Shown in pieces: positions 20,538-28,027 of a stretch of DNA of 64,000 bases. Location of the stretch: assembly GCF_022348185.1 (NCBI RefSeq), contig NZ_JAKRFD010000004.1:303032-367031 (forward strand). The letters run 5' to 3'. This DNA comes from Epibacterium sp. Ofav1-8. GTDB taxonomy: Bacteria > Pseudomonadota > Alphaproteobacteria > Rhodobacterales > Rhodobacteraceae. Position numbers and translations under genes: made by a program. The notes beneath the pieces were generated by a model that searched no databases, had not been told where the DNA came from, and was given only the letters and a program-made list of their open reading frames with translations. Positions within the stretch are counted from its first letter, which is position 1. The number at the start of each line of letters is the position of its first letter.

Positions 20538-21929
20538 ATGTCCCTTACCCCGGTTCTCGATAAGATCGATTCCGATATTTCCGCCGCCACCGACCGGCTG
20601 CTGGAGCTTTTGCGTATTCCCTCCATTTCCACCGACCCCGCCTATAAGGCCGACTGCGACGCCGCCGCTGACTGGCTGGTGAAGGATCTGAATTCCATCG
20701 GCATCAAGGCCGAAAAGCGCGAAACACCGGGCCACCCCATGGTGGTGGGCCATGTGGGCGAAGAAAACACCGACGGCCCGCATCTGCTGTTTTACGGCCA
20801 TTACGACGTGCAACCGGTGGATCCGCTGAACCTGTGGAACACGCCGCCCTTTGAGCCGAAGCTCGAAGAGACCGCCAATGGCACAGTGATCCGGGGCCGT
20901 GGGGCATCGGATGACAAGGGCCAGCTGATGACCTTTGTGGAGGCCTGCCGCGCCTGGCAGGCGGTGCATGGCACCCTGCCCTGCCGCATCACCTTCTTCT
21001 TTGAGGGTGAAGAGGAATCCGGCTCGCCCTCACTGATCCCCTTCCTCAATGCGGCCAAGGAGGAGCTGTCGGCGGATATTGCGCTGATCTGCGACACGTC
21101 GATGGTGGCGCGCGGGGTGCCGTCGGTGGCGTCGCAACTGCGCGGCATGATGAAGGATGAGTTCACCCTGATCGGCCCCAAGATCGACCTGCATTCCGGT
21201 CATTACGGCGGCCCCGGCCTCAACCCGCTGCGCGAGATCTCCCACATCATCGCCTCTTTCCACGACACCGAAACCGGTGCCGTCGCCGTGGAGGGGTTCT
21301 ATGAAGGAGTGCATGAGGTGCCCGCCGATATCCTGCGCCAGTGGGAAGGCTGCGGCTTTGACGAAAAAGACTACCTGTCCAATGCCGGCTACACCGAGGC
21401 GCATGGCGAGAAGAAATATTCCGTGCTGGAACAGCAATGGGCGCGCCCGACGCTGGAGATCAACGGTCTGTGGGGCGGCTATCAGGGTGCGGGCACCAAG
21501 ACGGTGATTCCGTCCGAGGCCCATTGCAAGATCACCTGCCGTCTGGTGGGCGACATGGACCCGACAGACCTGCGCAAGAAGATCCGCAAACATGTCGAGG
21601 ATCGCCTGCCCACGGATTGCACCGTGAAATGGGATCTCGATCTGGATGGGGCGCCTGCCTATGTGATCGACACCACCCGCCCCGAGTTTGAAGCCGCCCG
21701 TGGCGCGCTGACCGACGAATGGAACCGCGAGGCGGTGTTCTCCGGCATGGGCGGGTCTATCCCGGTGGCCGGCTATTTCAAGTCGATCCTCGGAATGGAC
21801 GCAATGCTGATCGGCTTTGCCAATGAGGATGACGCGATCCACTCTCCGAACGAGAAATACGACCTGGAGAGCTTTCACAAGGGTATCCGCTCCTGGGCGC
21901 GTGTCTTGGACGCGTTGAGCAAGGCATAA
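20538..21929 (+). CDS. M20-family dipeptidase/metallopeptidase
   Basis: Cytosolic di-zinc exopeptidase of 463 residues related to bacterial M20 dipeptidases and carnosinases. Metal-site motifs are visible: YGHYDVQPVD (His and bridging region), GRGASDDKG (bridging Asp), FEGEEESGSPS (catalytic and metal Glu) and the last His in EDDAIHSPNEKYD. The dimerisation (lid) domain lies between (about residues 190-350, containing IDLHSGHYGGPGLNPLREI). The ATG at 20538 follows CAGGAGCG; 15 further upstream codons are open but unconserved. It stands alone with a GC hairpin 8 bases after the stop. The physiological substrate is unknown. Confidence 0.94.
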   Translation: MSLTPVLDKIDSDISAATDRLLELLRIPSISTDPAYKADCDAAADWLVKDLNSIGIKAEKRETPGHPMVVGHVGEENTDGPHLLFYGHYDVQPVDPLNLWNTPPFEPKLEETANGTVIRGRGASDDKGQLMTFVEACRAWQAVHGTLPCRITFFFEGEEESGSPSLIPFLNAAKEELSADIALICDTSMVARGVPSVASQLRGMMKDEFTLIGPKIDLHSGHYGGPGLNPLREISHIIASFHDTETGAVAVEGFYEGVHEVPADILRQWEGCGFDEKDYLSNAGYTEAHGEKKYSVLEQQWARPTLEINGLWGGYQGAGTKTVIPSEAHCKITCRLVGDMDPTDLRKKIRKHVEDRLPTDCTVKWDLDLDGAPAYVIDTTRPEFEAARGALTDEWNREAVFSGMGGSIPVAGYFKSILGMDAMLIGFANEDDAIHSPNEKYDLESFHKGIRSWARVLDALSKA

Positions 21930-21936
21930 AGCGTCC

Positions 21937-21957
21937 CGGGGGCATTCAGCGCCCCCG
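21937..21957 (+). terminator. GC hairpin after the M20 peptidase
   Basis: Arms CGGGGGC and GCCCCCG with a 7-base loop, 8 bases after the stop codon. The trailing T-run is short (GTCT), so it may be a weak or Rho-assisted terminator. Confidence 0.6.
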
Positions 21958-22032
21958 TCTAAGCCACAAGGACAGCCGCCGACCTAGGGTGGGGGCTGTC
22001 CAACCTAATGATCGGACGGCTAAGTTCATTAA

Positions 22033-22051
22033 AATAAGCGCTGCTCTTATT
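22033..22051 (-). terminator. possible terminator overlapping a stop codon
   Basis: On the minus strand AATAAG-AGCAGCG-CTTATT is followed by TTAATG. The left arm contains the TAA stop of the thioesterase gene (22047-22049), so hairpin and stop codon overlap. The stem is short (6 bp, AT-rich). Confidence 0.4.
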
Positions 22052-22442
22052 CCTCCGCGCGCAGCACCGGTCTTGGGCGCGCGTGGTCATCCAGCGCCAC
22101 GAAGGTAAAGATCGCTTCGGTCACCTGCTGGGTCTCTTCCTGATGACGGGCCCGCCGCCACGCACGGACCCGTATTCGCATCGAGGTCCGCCCGATCTTT
22201 AGCATTTCCGCATAAAGCGAGACCTCATCACCAACCAGAACCGGGCGGTGAAACTGGATCTCTTCGACCGACACGGTTGAGGCCCGTCCTTTTGACACTC
22301 GCGAGGCAATGGTGCCTGCGGCAAGGTCCATCTGGCTCATCAACCAACCGCCAAAGATATCGCCCGCCGGGTTGGTGTCGGTCGGCATCGCAATCACGCG
22401 GATTGTGGGTTGGGTTTCAGGGGGGCTTTCTGGCAAAGACAT
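22047..22442 (-). CDS. acyl-CoA thioesterase (YciA-like hotdog fold)
   Basis: Hydrolyses acyl-CoA to free acid and CoA; single hotdog domain, 131 residues. The motif PTDTNPAGDIFGGWLMSQMD (about residues 21-40) is the YciA/BACH active-site block with its Asn and Asp. VEEIQFHRPVLVGDEVSLYA forms the second conserved strand, and the Thr/Val-rich end (EAIFTFVALDDHARPRPV) matches the family. The ATG at 22442 begins MSLPESPPETQ; upstream residues to 22538 are unconserved. Monocistronic between the M20 peptidase (convergent) and the tRNA-Asp array. Confidence 0.9.
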   Translation of the reverse strand: MSLPESPPETQPTIRVIAMPTDTNPAGDIFGGWLMSQMDLAAGTIASRVSKGRASTVSVEEIQFHRPVLVGDEVSLYAEMLKIGRTSMRIRVRAWRRARHQEETQQVTEAIFTFVALDDHARPRPVLRAEE

Positions 22443-22588
22443 GGGCTGGCTCTCATCTGTCAACGGATGGCTGGGGTCATCCCCACTGTGTCGCCAGCGC
22501 CCGCACAGGAAAAGGCAAAACCGCAGTGATCGCGCCACGGCGCGTCAAATGCCTGTGTTTTGAGAGCTTTAACGAGAAAGGGTGAAAG

Positions 22589-22665
22589 TGGCGCGGTTGA
22601 CGGGGCTCGAACCCGCGACCCCCGGCGTGACAGGCCGGTACTCTAACCAACTGAGCTACAACCGC
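22589..22665 (-). tRNA. tRNA-Asp (GTC), copy 1
   Basis: Cloverleaf of 77 bases with encoded CCA: acceptor GCGGTTG/CAACCGC, anticodon loop CTGTCAC (GTC), T-arm GCGGGTTCGAGCCCCGT, discriminator G73. Positions 26 and 44 are A and G. It is the last of three tandem copies on the minus strand. Confidence 0.97.
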
Positions 22666-22909
22666 GCATTTTCAGTGCTGACCTCAGCCAGCGGGTTCCC
22701 TCCGGGACGGTCCTGATGCCTTGTGACAGGCCCCACAGGCGGGGTGAAAGTGGCGCGGTTGACGGGGCTCGAACCCGCGACCCCCGGCGTGACAGGCCGG
22801 TACTCTAACCAACTGAGCTACAACCGCACTTTCATTGCTGACCTCGGTCAGCGTGTTCCCTCCGGGACGGTCCTGATCCTCCTAAGAGGCCCCTCAGGCA
22901 GGGCAACAG
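22666..22909. repeat. duplicated spacers of the tRNA-Asp array
   Basis: The spacers at 22666-22750 and 22828-22909 share a long common core (GCTGACCTC, GTTCCCTCCGGGACGGTCCT) and diverge towards their ends. Inside each core, TCCCTCCGGGA can pair on itself. Confidence 0.75.
22751..22827 (-). tRNA. tRNA-Asp (GTC), copy 2
   Basis: Identical to copy 1 across all 77 bases. It is separated from copy 1 by 85 bases and from copy 3 by 82 bases; those two spacers share GCTGACCTC...CAGCG.GTTCCC and CTCCGGGACGGTCCTGAT, so the array arose by tandem duplication. Confidence 0.97.
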
Positions 22910-22986
22910 TGGCGCGGTTGACGGGGCTCGAACCCGCGACCTCCGGCGTGACAGGCCGGCACTCTAACCAACTGAGCTACAACCGC
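22910..22986 (-). tRNA. tRNA-Asp (GTC), copy 3
   Basis: Same cloverleaf as the other two but with G26 and A44 in place of A26 and G44: both members of the 26/44 propeller pair are swapped. It is the promoter-proximal copy of the array. Confidence 0.97.
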
Positions 22987-23025
22987 TTGCTGTTGCGTCC
23001 AGCACCGTGGCTGAACGTTGGGGTG

Positions 23026-23054
23026 TAATATTCGCAGGTCGCGGGGGGCGTCAA
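23026..23054 (-). promoter_or_regulatory. sigma-70 type promoter of the tRNA-Asp array
   Basis: Minus strand: -35 TTGACG (23049-23054), a 17-base spacer and -10 ATATTA (23026-23031), about 40 bases upstream of the first mature tRNA 5' end at 22986. A GC-rich CCCCCC run fills the spacer. Confidence 0.7.
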
Positions 23055-23087
23055 GCGCAGAAATGCCATTTTCCGGGCTTTCCACTG

Positions 23088-23115
23088 AAAAAAATGGCTC
23101 TTTTGAATAAGAGCC
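23088..23115 (-). terminator. rho-independent terminator of the HxlR regulator gene
   Basis: On the minus strand GGCTCTT-ATTCAA-AAGAGCC is followed by ATTTTTTTC. It lies 27 bases after the stop of the HxlR gene and separates it from the tRNA-Asp promoter. Confidence 0.88.
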
Positions 23116-23141
23116 TGAAAATCCTCGAGAATACCCCGCAA

Positions 23142-23795
23142 TCAGGTCTTTGCGAGCTGGAACAGCGCCAGAAACTCCTGCGCCGCCGCCATGTCGCCGC
23201 TGACGGTGACCATATTGGCCGCCACAAGGTCCGACAGCGGCCTTGCACCGTAGACCGCAGCCGCCATTGTGTTCCCCGTCCCGGTGATCACAAACGGGGC
23301 CTGCGGCGGGATCACAAAGCGGGTTTCAAGAGCCGCGCCGTCCAGACGCATCTCAAACGCCTCATCGGTGAAATCAAAGCCTGCAGTCAGACGGCACCCC
23401 GTGGCGCGTTCCCGGATCAGGTTCACCCCCATGGAGATCATCAGGGCAGACGGGCTGATGAACCGCGACGGATCATGTCCCGGCATGATCAGCGCCCATC
23501 GACACAGGGATTCCAGCACCGGCAGCAGGCCCCGCCCCTGCCCGCTCAGGGAATAGACCCCAAGCCGCGTGTCATGCAGCACCACGCCGATTTCCACCAG
23601 TTGCGTCAAACGCCCGGTGAGCACGCTTGCGGTGATCCCCGGCAGACCGGCGCGGATCATCTGGAACCGTTTGGGCGTGAACATCAATTCGCGCACCACA
23701 AGCAACGCCCAGCGGTCGCCGATCAGGTTCAGCGCATGCGCCGCAAGGCAGCCTTCGTCGTAGCGCGGTCGTTTGGGCTTTGCCTGTTTAGTCAC
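23142..23795 (-). CDS. HxlR-family winged-helix transcriptional regulator
   Basis: DNA-binding regulator of 217 residues. The HxlR winged helix covers about residues 10-95 (CLAAHALNLIGDRWALLVVR, then ELMFTPKRFQMIRAGLPGIT and LTGRLTQLVEIGVV), and a C-terminal SCP2-like ligand domain of about 100 residues follows (FDFTDEAFEMRLDGAALETRF). The start is GTG at 23795; no ATG is available nearby. It is divergent from the DUF1428 gene at 23894 with 98 bases between, so it probably controls that gene and itself. AAGTACCAAAAAGT close to its start is a possible AT-rich operator. Confidence 0.9.
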   Translation of the reverse strand: MTKQAKPKRPRYDEGCLAAHALNLIGDRWALLVVRELMFTPKRFQMIRAGLPGITASVLTGRLTQLVEIGVVLHDTRLGVYSLSGQGRGLLPVLESLCRWALIMPGHDPSRFISPSALMISMGVNLIRERATGCRLTAGFDFTDEAFEMRLDGAALETRFVIPPQAPFVITGTGNTMAAAVYGARPLSDLVAANMVTVSGDMAAAQEFLALFQLAKT

Positions 23796-23893
23796 TTTTT
23801 GGTACTTTCAGTTGTTTTTTCATACTACCGCTGGCACGCTGATGCTGCAAGCAGGGATTCGCCTGCCTGTTCTTTTTTGCGAGGTGATACATC

Positions 23894-24619
23894 ATGAGTT
23901 ATTTCACAGGCGCCCTGGCTGCCGTTCCAACCGCCAACAAGGACAAGTACCTGCACCATGCCAAGGCCGCCTGGCCGCTGTTTCGCTCCTATGGCGCCTT
24001 GCGCATGGTGGAGACCTGGGGCAGCGATGTGCCAACTGGAAAAGTCACCGATTTCTATCAGGCCGTGGTCGCGCAGGACGATGAAACGGTGGTGTTTTCC
24101 TGGATGGAATGGCCCGACAAGGCGACCGCGGATGCCTCCTGGCAGAAGATGGAAAACGACCCCGCCATGAAAGATCTGCCGGAGATGCCCTTTGATGGCG
24201 CCCGCATGATCTTTGGCGGCTTCTCCCCGCTCTTTTCTGCCGGAGACACGCCCGACACCGGCTATTATCAGGGCTTCCTGCTCGCCGTGCCCGAAGACAA
24301 CAAATCGCAATACGAGGCCATGATCGAACCAATCTGGCAGATGTTCCAAAGCGGCGGTGCCAGCAGCATCACCGAAGCCTGGGGCACCGATATCCCCAAG
24401 GGCAAACAGACCGATTTCTTCCGTGCAACCAAGGCACAAGACGGTGAGGTTCCGGTCATCGGCTGGACCACCTGGCCCGACCGGGAGACCTATTTGCAGG
24501 CCATCAAGCTGATGGACGAAAAACAGGATGCCCCCGACATTCCCGACATGCCCTTTGACGGCATGCGCATGATGTGGGGCGGGTTTGAGCCCCTGCTCGA
24601 TTGCAGCGCGCGCAGTTGA
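23894..24619 (+). CDS. tandem-duplicated DUF1428 protein
   Basis: Cytoplasmic protein of 241 residues made of two DUF1428 (dimeric alpha-beta barrel) copies, about residues 1-115 and 120-235. Each copy repeats the same landmarks: ALRMVETWGSDVPTGKVTDF against ASSITEAWGTDIPKGKQTDF, and MPFDGARMIFGGFSPL against MPFDGMRMMWGGFEPL. Ordinary DUF1428 proteins are about 120 residues with one domain, so this is an internal duplication that may form an intramolecular dimer. The start follows GCGAGGTG. Divergent from an HxlR regulator and 68 bases upstream of a VOC gene; function unknown. Confidence 0.9.
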   Translation: MSYFTGALAAVPTANKDKYLHHAKAAWPLFRSYGALRMVETWGSDVPTGKVTDFYQAVVAQDDETVVFSWMEWPDKATADASWQKMENDPAMKDLPEMPFDGARMIFGGFSPLFSAGDTPDTGYYQGFLLAVPEDNKSQYEAMIEPIWQMFQSGGASSITEAWGTDIPKGKQTDFFRATKAQDGEVPVIGWTTWPDRETYLQAIKLMDEKQDAPDIPDMPFDGMRMMWGGFEPLLDCSARS

Positions 24620-24687
24620 CGCCCCCTGCCCCGCGCGCCCGCTTTGACAGCGCACCATGCCAGACCCTCACAGCAGGAGGTCCCACT

Positions 24688-25170
24688 TTGCCACTTGCAA
24701 AGAACACCATCTGCCTCTGGTATGAGACCGAGGCTGAAGCCGCCGCACGGTTCTATGCCGAGACCTTTCCCGACAGCGCGGTGCACGCGGTCAACCGCGC
24801 GCCCGCCGATTATCCGGGGGGTACGGCGGGCACGGTGCTGACCGTGTCCTTCACCGTCTTGGGCCTCCCCTGCCTTGGCCTGAACGGTGGCACCCGCTTT
24901 TCCCATAGCGAGGCGTTTTCCTTTCAGGTCTCGACCGAAGATCAGGCGGAAACCGACCACTACTGGGACACCATTGTCACCAATGGCGGCGAAGAGAGCG
25001 CCTGCGGTTGGTGCCGTGATCGCTGGGGCATTTCCTGGCAAATCACCCCACGGGTGCTGATGGAGGCGATGGAGACTGGAGGCGCTCCTGCGCAACGGGC
25101 TTTTGAGGCCATGATGCAGATGTCACGGATCGACGTGGCCACTATTGAACGCGCCATTGCACCTGCCTGA
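24688..25170 (+). CDS. VOC superfamily protein (PhnB / 3-demethylubiquinone methyltransferase-like domain)
   Basis: A 160-residue single-domain member of the glyoxalase fold. Conserved features of the PhnB group are visible: FYAETFPDSAVHAVNRAP, SFTVLGLPCLGLNGG, FSHSEAFSFQVSTEDQAETD, and the C-terminal CGWCRDRWGISWQITP. The start is TTG at 24688 behind a perfect AGGAGG; no ATG is available. Same strand and 68 bases after the DUF1428 gene, so probably the same transcript under HxlR control. The name '3-demethylubiquinone methyltransferase' for this domain is historical, and activity is unknown. Confidence 0.88.
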   Translation: MPLAKNTICLWYETEAEAAARFYAETFPDSAVHAVNRAPADYPGGTAGTVLTVSFTVLGLPCLGLNGGTRFSHSEAFSFQVSTEDQAETDHYWDTIVTNGGEESACGWCRDRWGISWQITPRVLMEAMETGGAPAQRAFEAMMQMSRIDVATIERAIAPA

Positions 25171-25326
25171 TTGCGCAACACGCCCCCGCTTGCGCGGCTG
25201 AAGCCAGAGAGGGGCGCGCGCTGTAGTGTTTCGGAGATACGGTGATACCCCCGATCACCGCCCGCAAACGCGGCGACGGTGATCGGGGGTCCGTGCTCCC
25301 ATGTCCGTGAGGGGAGCGGCAGCCGG

Positions 25327-25494
25327 CTAGGTTCTGGACCTTGACGCAACGGTCAAGGGGATGACATCGGGACAGCCTCCGTCGGGTCCGTCGCAGTCTT
25401 CATCCTCGTCCAGAATGGCGCGGCGCATATCGTCGAGGTCGCCGCTGCGCCAATGCGGCGACGCCGTGTGGGTGAGAGGGATCATCAGAAACAT
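25327..25494 (-). CDS. small acidic protein ORF downstream of DUF465
   Basis: A 55-residue open frame beginning MFLMIPLTHTASPHWRSGDL and containing DDMRRAILDEDEDCDGPDGG, ending in TVASRSRT. The ATG at 25494 is preceded by GGAG with 6-base spacing, and it starts 10 bases after the DUF465 stop on the same strand. The sequence is strongly acidic in the middle with two Cys. No family is recognised. The good ribosome-binding site and tight spacing support a real gene. Confidence 0.5.
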   Translation of the reverse strand: MFLMIPLTHTASPHWRSGDLDDMRRAILDEDEDCDGPDGGCPDVIPLTVASRSRT

Positions 25495-25504
25495 CGGCGG
25501 CTCC

Positions 25505-25744
25505 CTATATCCATTCCCGCTGGGCCAAGGTCGTGTGCCCCAGAGACTGCAGCCGTTTGGCGCAGCTGACGATCTCGTCCTTGATCCGCAACCGCTGACG
25601 TTTCAGCATCTGCAGGCTCGCACTGCAGGGGGACGGGCGTTTCATTTCACGCGCGATCCTCGCTTTGAGCGTTTGGTGCTTCAGGCGCAGTTTCGTCAAC
25701 CGAACCTCCAAGGAAAACGCTTTGACCTTGGGGCTGTCTTTCAT
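25505..25744 (-). CDS. DUF465 (YdcH-like) small coiled-coil protein
   Basis: A 79-residue basic helical protein with the DUF465 pattern: LRLKHQTLKARIAREMKRPS and LKRQRLRIKDEIVSC form two antiparallel helices. DUF465 proteins are widespread in proteobacteria and have no assigned function. The ATG at 25744 follows GGAGG; an upstream frame to 25801 is unconserved. It forms a probable two-gene unit with the 55-residue ORF at 25327-25494. It lies divergent from the LysR regulator at 25894. Confidence 0.88.
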   Translation of the reverse strand: MKDSPKVKAFSLEVRLTKLRLKHQTLKARIAREMKRPSPCSASLQMLKRQRLRIKDEIVSCAKRLQSLGHTTLAQREWI

Positions 25745-25834
25745 CTCGAACCTCCTATTTACCGAACAATCCTGCGTGCTTGCTATGCAGGTACAGGTCA
25801 TGTGGGGAGGGCATTGACCACAAGCAATACAATT

Positions 25835-25864
25835 CTAATATGGATTAGCATAGGAATTACCTAT
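25835..25864 (+). promoter_or_regulatory. two adjacent dyads upstream of the LysR gene
   Basis: CTAAT-ATGG-ATTAG (25835-25848) and ATAGG-AATTA-CCTAT (25850-25864) are perfect inverted repeats one base apart in an AT-rich stretch. They end 29 bases before the LysR start, as expected for an autoregulatory LysR site. Confidence 0.6.
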
Positions 25865-25893
25865 TCTACTGGACCCACATTCAGGAGGGCGGA

Positions 25894-26808
25894 ATGCCTG
25901 AACTCAGCTTGCGCCACCTGCGCTATTTTGTGGTCCTGAGCCGCGCCCTGCAGTATTGCCGCGCCGCGCGACAGCTGGGCATCAGCCAACCCTCGCTCAG
26001 CCTGCAGATCGCGGCGCTGGAGGAGATCGTCGGAACATCGCTGGTCGAACGGCGGCGCAACGGGCTGATCCTGACCGCAGCCGGCCGCGATATCGCCGCC
26101 AAGGCGGAACGCATTCTTGCGGATTGCGACCTGCTGGTGAATGCCTCGGCAACACGGCATGACACCCTGACCGGCACCCTGCGACTGGGGTCGTCGCCGA
26201 CCATTGGCCCCTATATTCTGCCGCTGGTTCTGAAGCGCCTGCATGAAACCTATCCGGAGTTCAAACTGATCATCCGGGACGGCCCCTCGCGCGACCTGCT
26301 GGACGACCTTGCCGCGGGCAAACATGACCTGATCCTCACCCAGGCGCCAATCCTGCGGGATGACATCTGCTTTCACCCCATGTTCCGGGAACCATTGCAT
26401 CTGGTGGTGCCGCGCGACCACCCGCTGGCTGACGCTGGCACGGTGCACAGGCGCGAGCTGGAGCAGGAACAGCTTCTGAGCCTGAACCCGGCCTATTCGC
26501 TGCGCCAACAGGTCGAGACCTTGGCGCAATCAGTCGGCGCCCGAATGCGGGATGACATCGACGGGACCAGCCTGGACGCGATCCGGCAGATGGTTGCGCT
26601 CGGCATGGGGGTGACGCTGATGCCGCGATCCTACACGCAATCGGAAATCGACAACCGCAAAGGGGATGTCAGCGTCGTCGCCCTGAAACCCGGCCTCGAC
26701 CGGCAGGTCGGCCTGGCCTGGCGCGTGTCCAGCGGCAACCCGGCAAGTTTCCTGCATCTGGCCGAAGCCATTTCTGCCGAGGAACGACGCACCCGCGCGA
26801 CGCAATAG
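25894..26808 (+). CDS. LysR-family transcriptional regulator (OxyR-like fold, no redox cysteines)
   Basis: A 304-residue LTTR. The winged HTH is at about residues 3-65 (SLRHLRYFVVLSRALQYCRA, ISQPSLSLQIAALEE) and the ligand domain at about 90-295. The effector-domain signature TSLDAIRQMVALGMGVTLMP is that of the OxyR subgroup. The region where OxyR carries its Cys pair instead reads EQEQLLSLNPAYSLRQQ without any Cys, so it is unlikely to be a peroxide sensor by the OxyR mechanism. It is divergent from the DUF465 unit; two adjacent dyads at 25835-25864 probably bind it. Confidence 0.9.
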   Translation: MPELSLRHLRYFVVLSRALQYCRAARQLGISQPSLSLQIAALEEIVGTSLVERRRNGLILTAAGRDIAAKAERILADCDLLVNASATRHDTLTGTLRLGSSPTIGPYILPLVLKRLHETYPEFKLIIRDGPSRDLLDDLAAGKHDLILTQAPILRDDICFHPMFREPLHLVVPRDHPLADAGTVHRRELEQEQLLSLNPAYSLRQQVETLAQSVGARMRDDIDGTSLDAIRQMVALGMGVTLMPRSYTQSEIDNRKGDVSVVALKPGLDRQVGLAWRVSSGNPASFLHLAEAISAEERRTRATQ

Positions 26809-26897
26809 CGCGTGCAGCCTGCCACATGCGACGCGGCGCAACCCCCGCAGTTTTCTGTGAAATGTGATAGCGCTGGATGGGCGTTACAGCGGGTAAA

Positions 26898-27683
26898 TCA
26901 TGCCGGGCGGCTATTCAGCGGCTCCACAAGGGCTTGCGGCCATTTTACTCCGGGCAGGCTTTCAAAACCTGGCTTGGCGAACAGCCAGCCCTGCATCAAG
27001 TCGATGCCCAGGTCATAGAGACAGGAGAACTCTCCCTCGGTCTCGATACCTTCAGCGACGACGATGATACCAAGCTGCTCCAACATCCTGACCACGTGCC
27101 GAACAATGGTTTGTTTGACGTTTGAGTCGTCAATGTCTCTGATCAGACCGGCATCGAGCTTCACCACATCGGGCTGGAAGCGCGACAGCAGGTCGAGGCC
27201 GGCATAGCCTGACCCGAAATCGTCAATTGCAGTCAGGAAACCGAGGCGGCGATACGTGCTGAGAATATTGAGAAGATGCGGTACGGAGATCCGTTCGACT
27301 TCGGTGAACTCAAACATGATCTGAGTAAGCGGAAAGCCTGTCTTTTTGGCTGTTTCCAACGTCAGGCGAATGCAAGCATTTGGATCGTAGACCGCGTTGG
27401 GCAGGAAGTTGATCGAAAGAAGCGCCCCGCTGTCCCCGAGGTCCAGGCGGCTGGCATGTTCGATCGCGGTTTTTCGACATGTCTGATCGAAGGCATAGAG
27501 GTTGTCTTCGTTTACCTGTTCGAACACTTGCCCGGCGCCGGACCCGTCTTGTCCCCGCACAAGAGCCTCATAGGCAAAAACCTTGCCAGCCCCGAGCGAA
27601 ACGATCGGCTGAAACGCCATCGAAATGGGGATCTCGAACCCCTTACCGTTGCGACAAGCCTTACACTTTTCTAAATCAGTCAA
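26898..27683 (-). CDS. stand-alone EAL-domain protein (c-di-GMP phosphodiesterase)
   Basis: A single EAL domain of about 240 residues following a short Cys-pair N-terminus (CKACRNGKG). All metal and catalytic motifs of active phosphodiesterases are present: EALVRG, the Asn in SINFLPNA, FEFTEVERI, AIDDFGSGYAGLDLL, VKLD, AEGIE and MQGWLFAKP. It is therefore predicted to hydrolyse c-di-GMP. TTG at 27683 is preferred because AGAGGG lies 8 bases ahead; the GTG at 27692 is the alternative. The open frame to 27932 lacks similarity. It precedes a LuxR-type regulator in map order, on the same strand. Confidence 0.88.
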   Translation of the reverse strand: MTDLEKCKACRNGKGFEIPISMAFQPIVSLGAGKVFAYEALVRGQDGSGAGQVFEQVNEDNLYAFDQTCRKTAIEHASRLDLGDSGALLSINFLPNAVYDPNACIRLTLETAKKTGFPLTQIMFEFTEVERISVPHLLNILSTYRRLGFLTAIDDFGSGYAGLDLLSRFQPDVVKLDAGLIRDIDDSNVKQTIVRHVVRMLEQLGIIVVAEGIETEGEFSCLYDLGIDLMQGWLFAKPGFESLPGVKWPQALVEPLNSRPA

Positions 27684-28027
27684 TGTGGTCACCCTCTGCT
27701 TGCTACCGTTACTCCTAGTCAAAGAGGTGAAGAAACGATTGTCGCGCAGCAACGGCCGCACGCGGACGTGGTCGCCGTTCGGGGTTTGGAGATATGCGGG
27801 ACTGTCGTGCGCCGCGCGCGGCAGACTCCGCGGCAGGCACAAGGAGGCTGCCAGCACGTTCCGGACCTTCGGTCGCTGTCTCCCAAAGACCAGCACCGAC
27901 GCGGCGATTGTGCTGCACGTCATGATCCCCAAGGCATACCGATCGGCTCACAGACCCAACAGGACCTTTGGCATTCCAGTGGAGAGATTCATGAAATCTC
28001 TGACACAAACGATGTCCCGATCCGATT
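27684..28027. other. non-coding stretch between the LuxR and EAL genes
   Basis: About 340 bases between the LuxR-type gene stop and the EAL start. Open frames on both strands lack start signals or similarity. It presumably holds the EAL promoter; I see no clear repeat. Confidence 0.45.

Noticed and set aside
22589..22986. CRISPR-like reading of the three evenly spaced repeats
   Set aside because: The repeats are 77-base tRNA-Asp genes with intact cloverleaves; spacers are homologous to each other, unlike CRISPR spacers. No CRISPR array is seen anywhere in the window.
25894..26808. Naming this gene oxyR
   Set aside because: The effector domain resembles OxyR but the two redox cysteines are absent, and no catalase or ahpC gene is adjacent.
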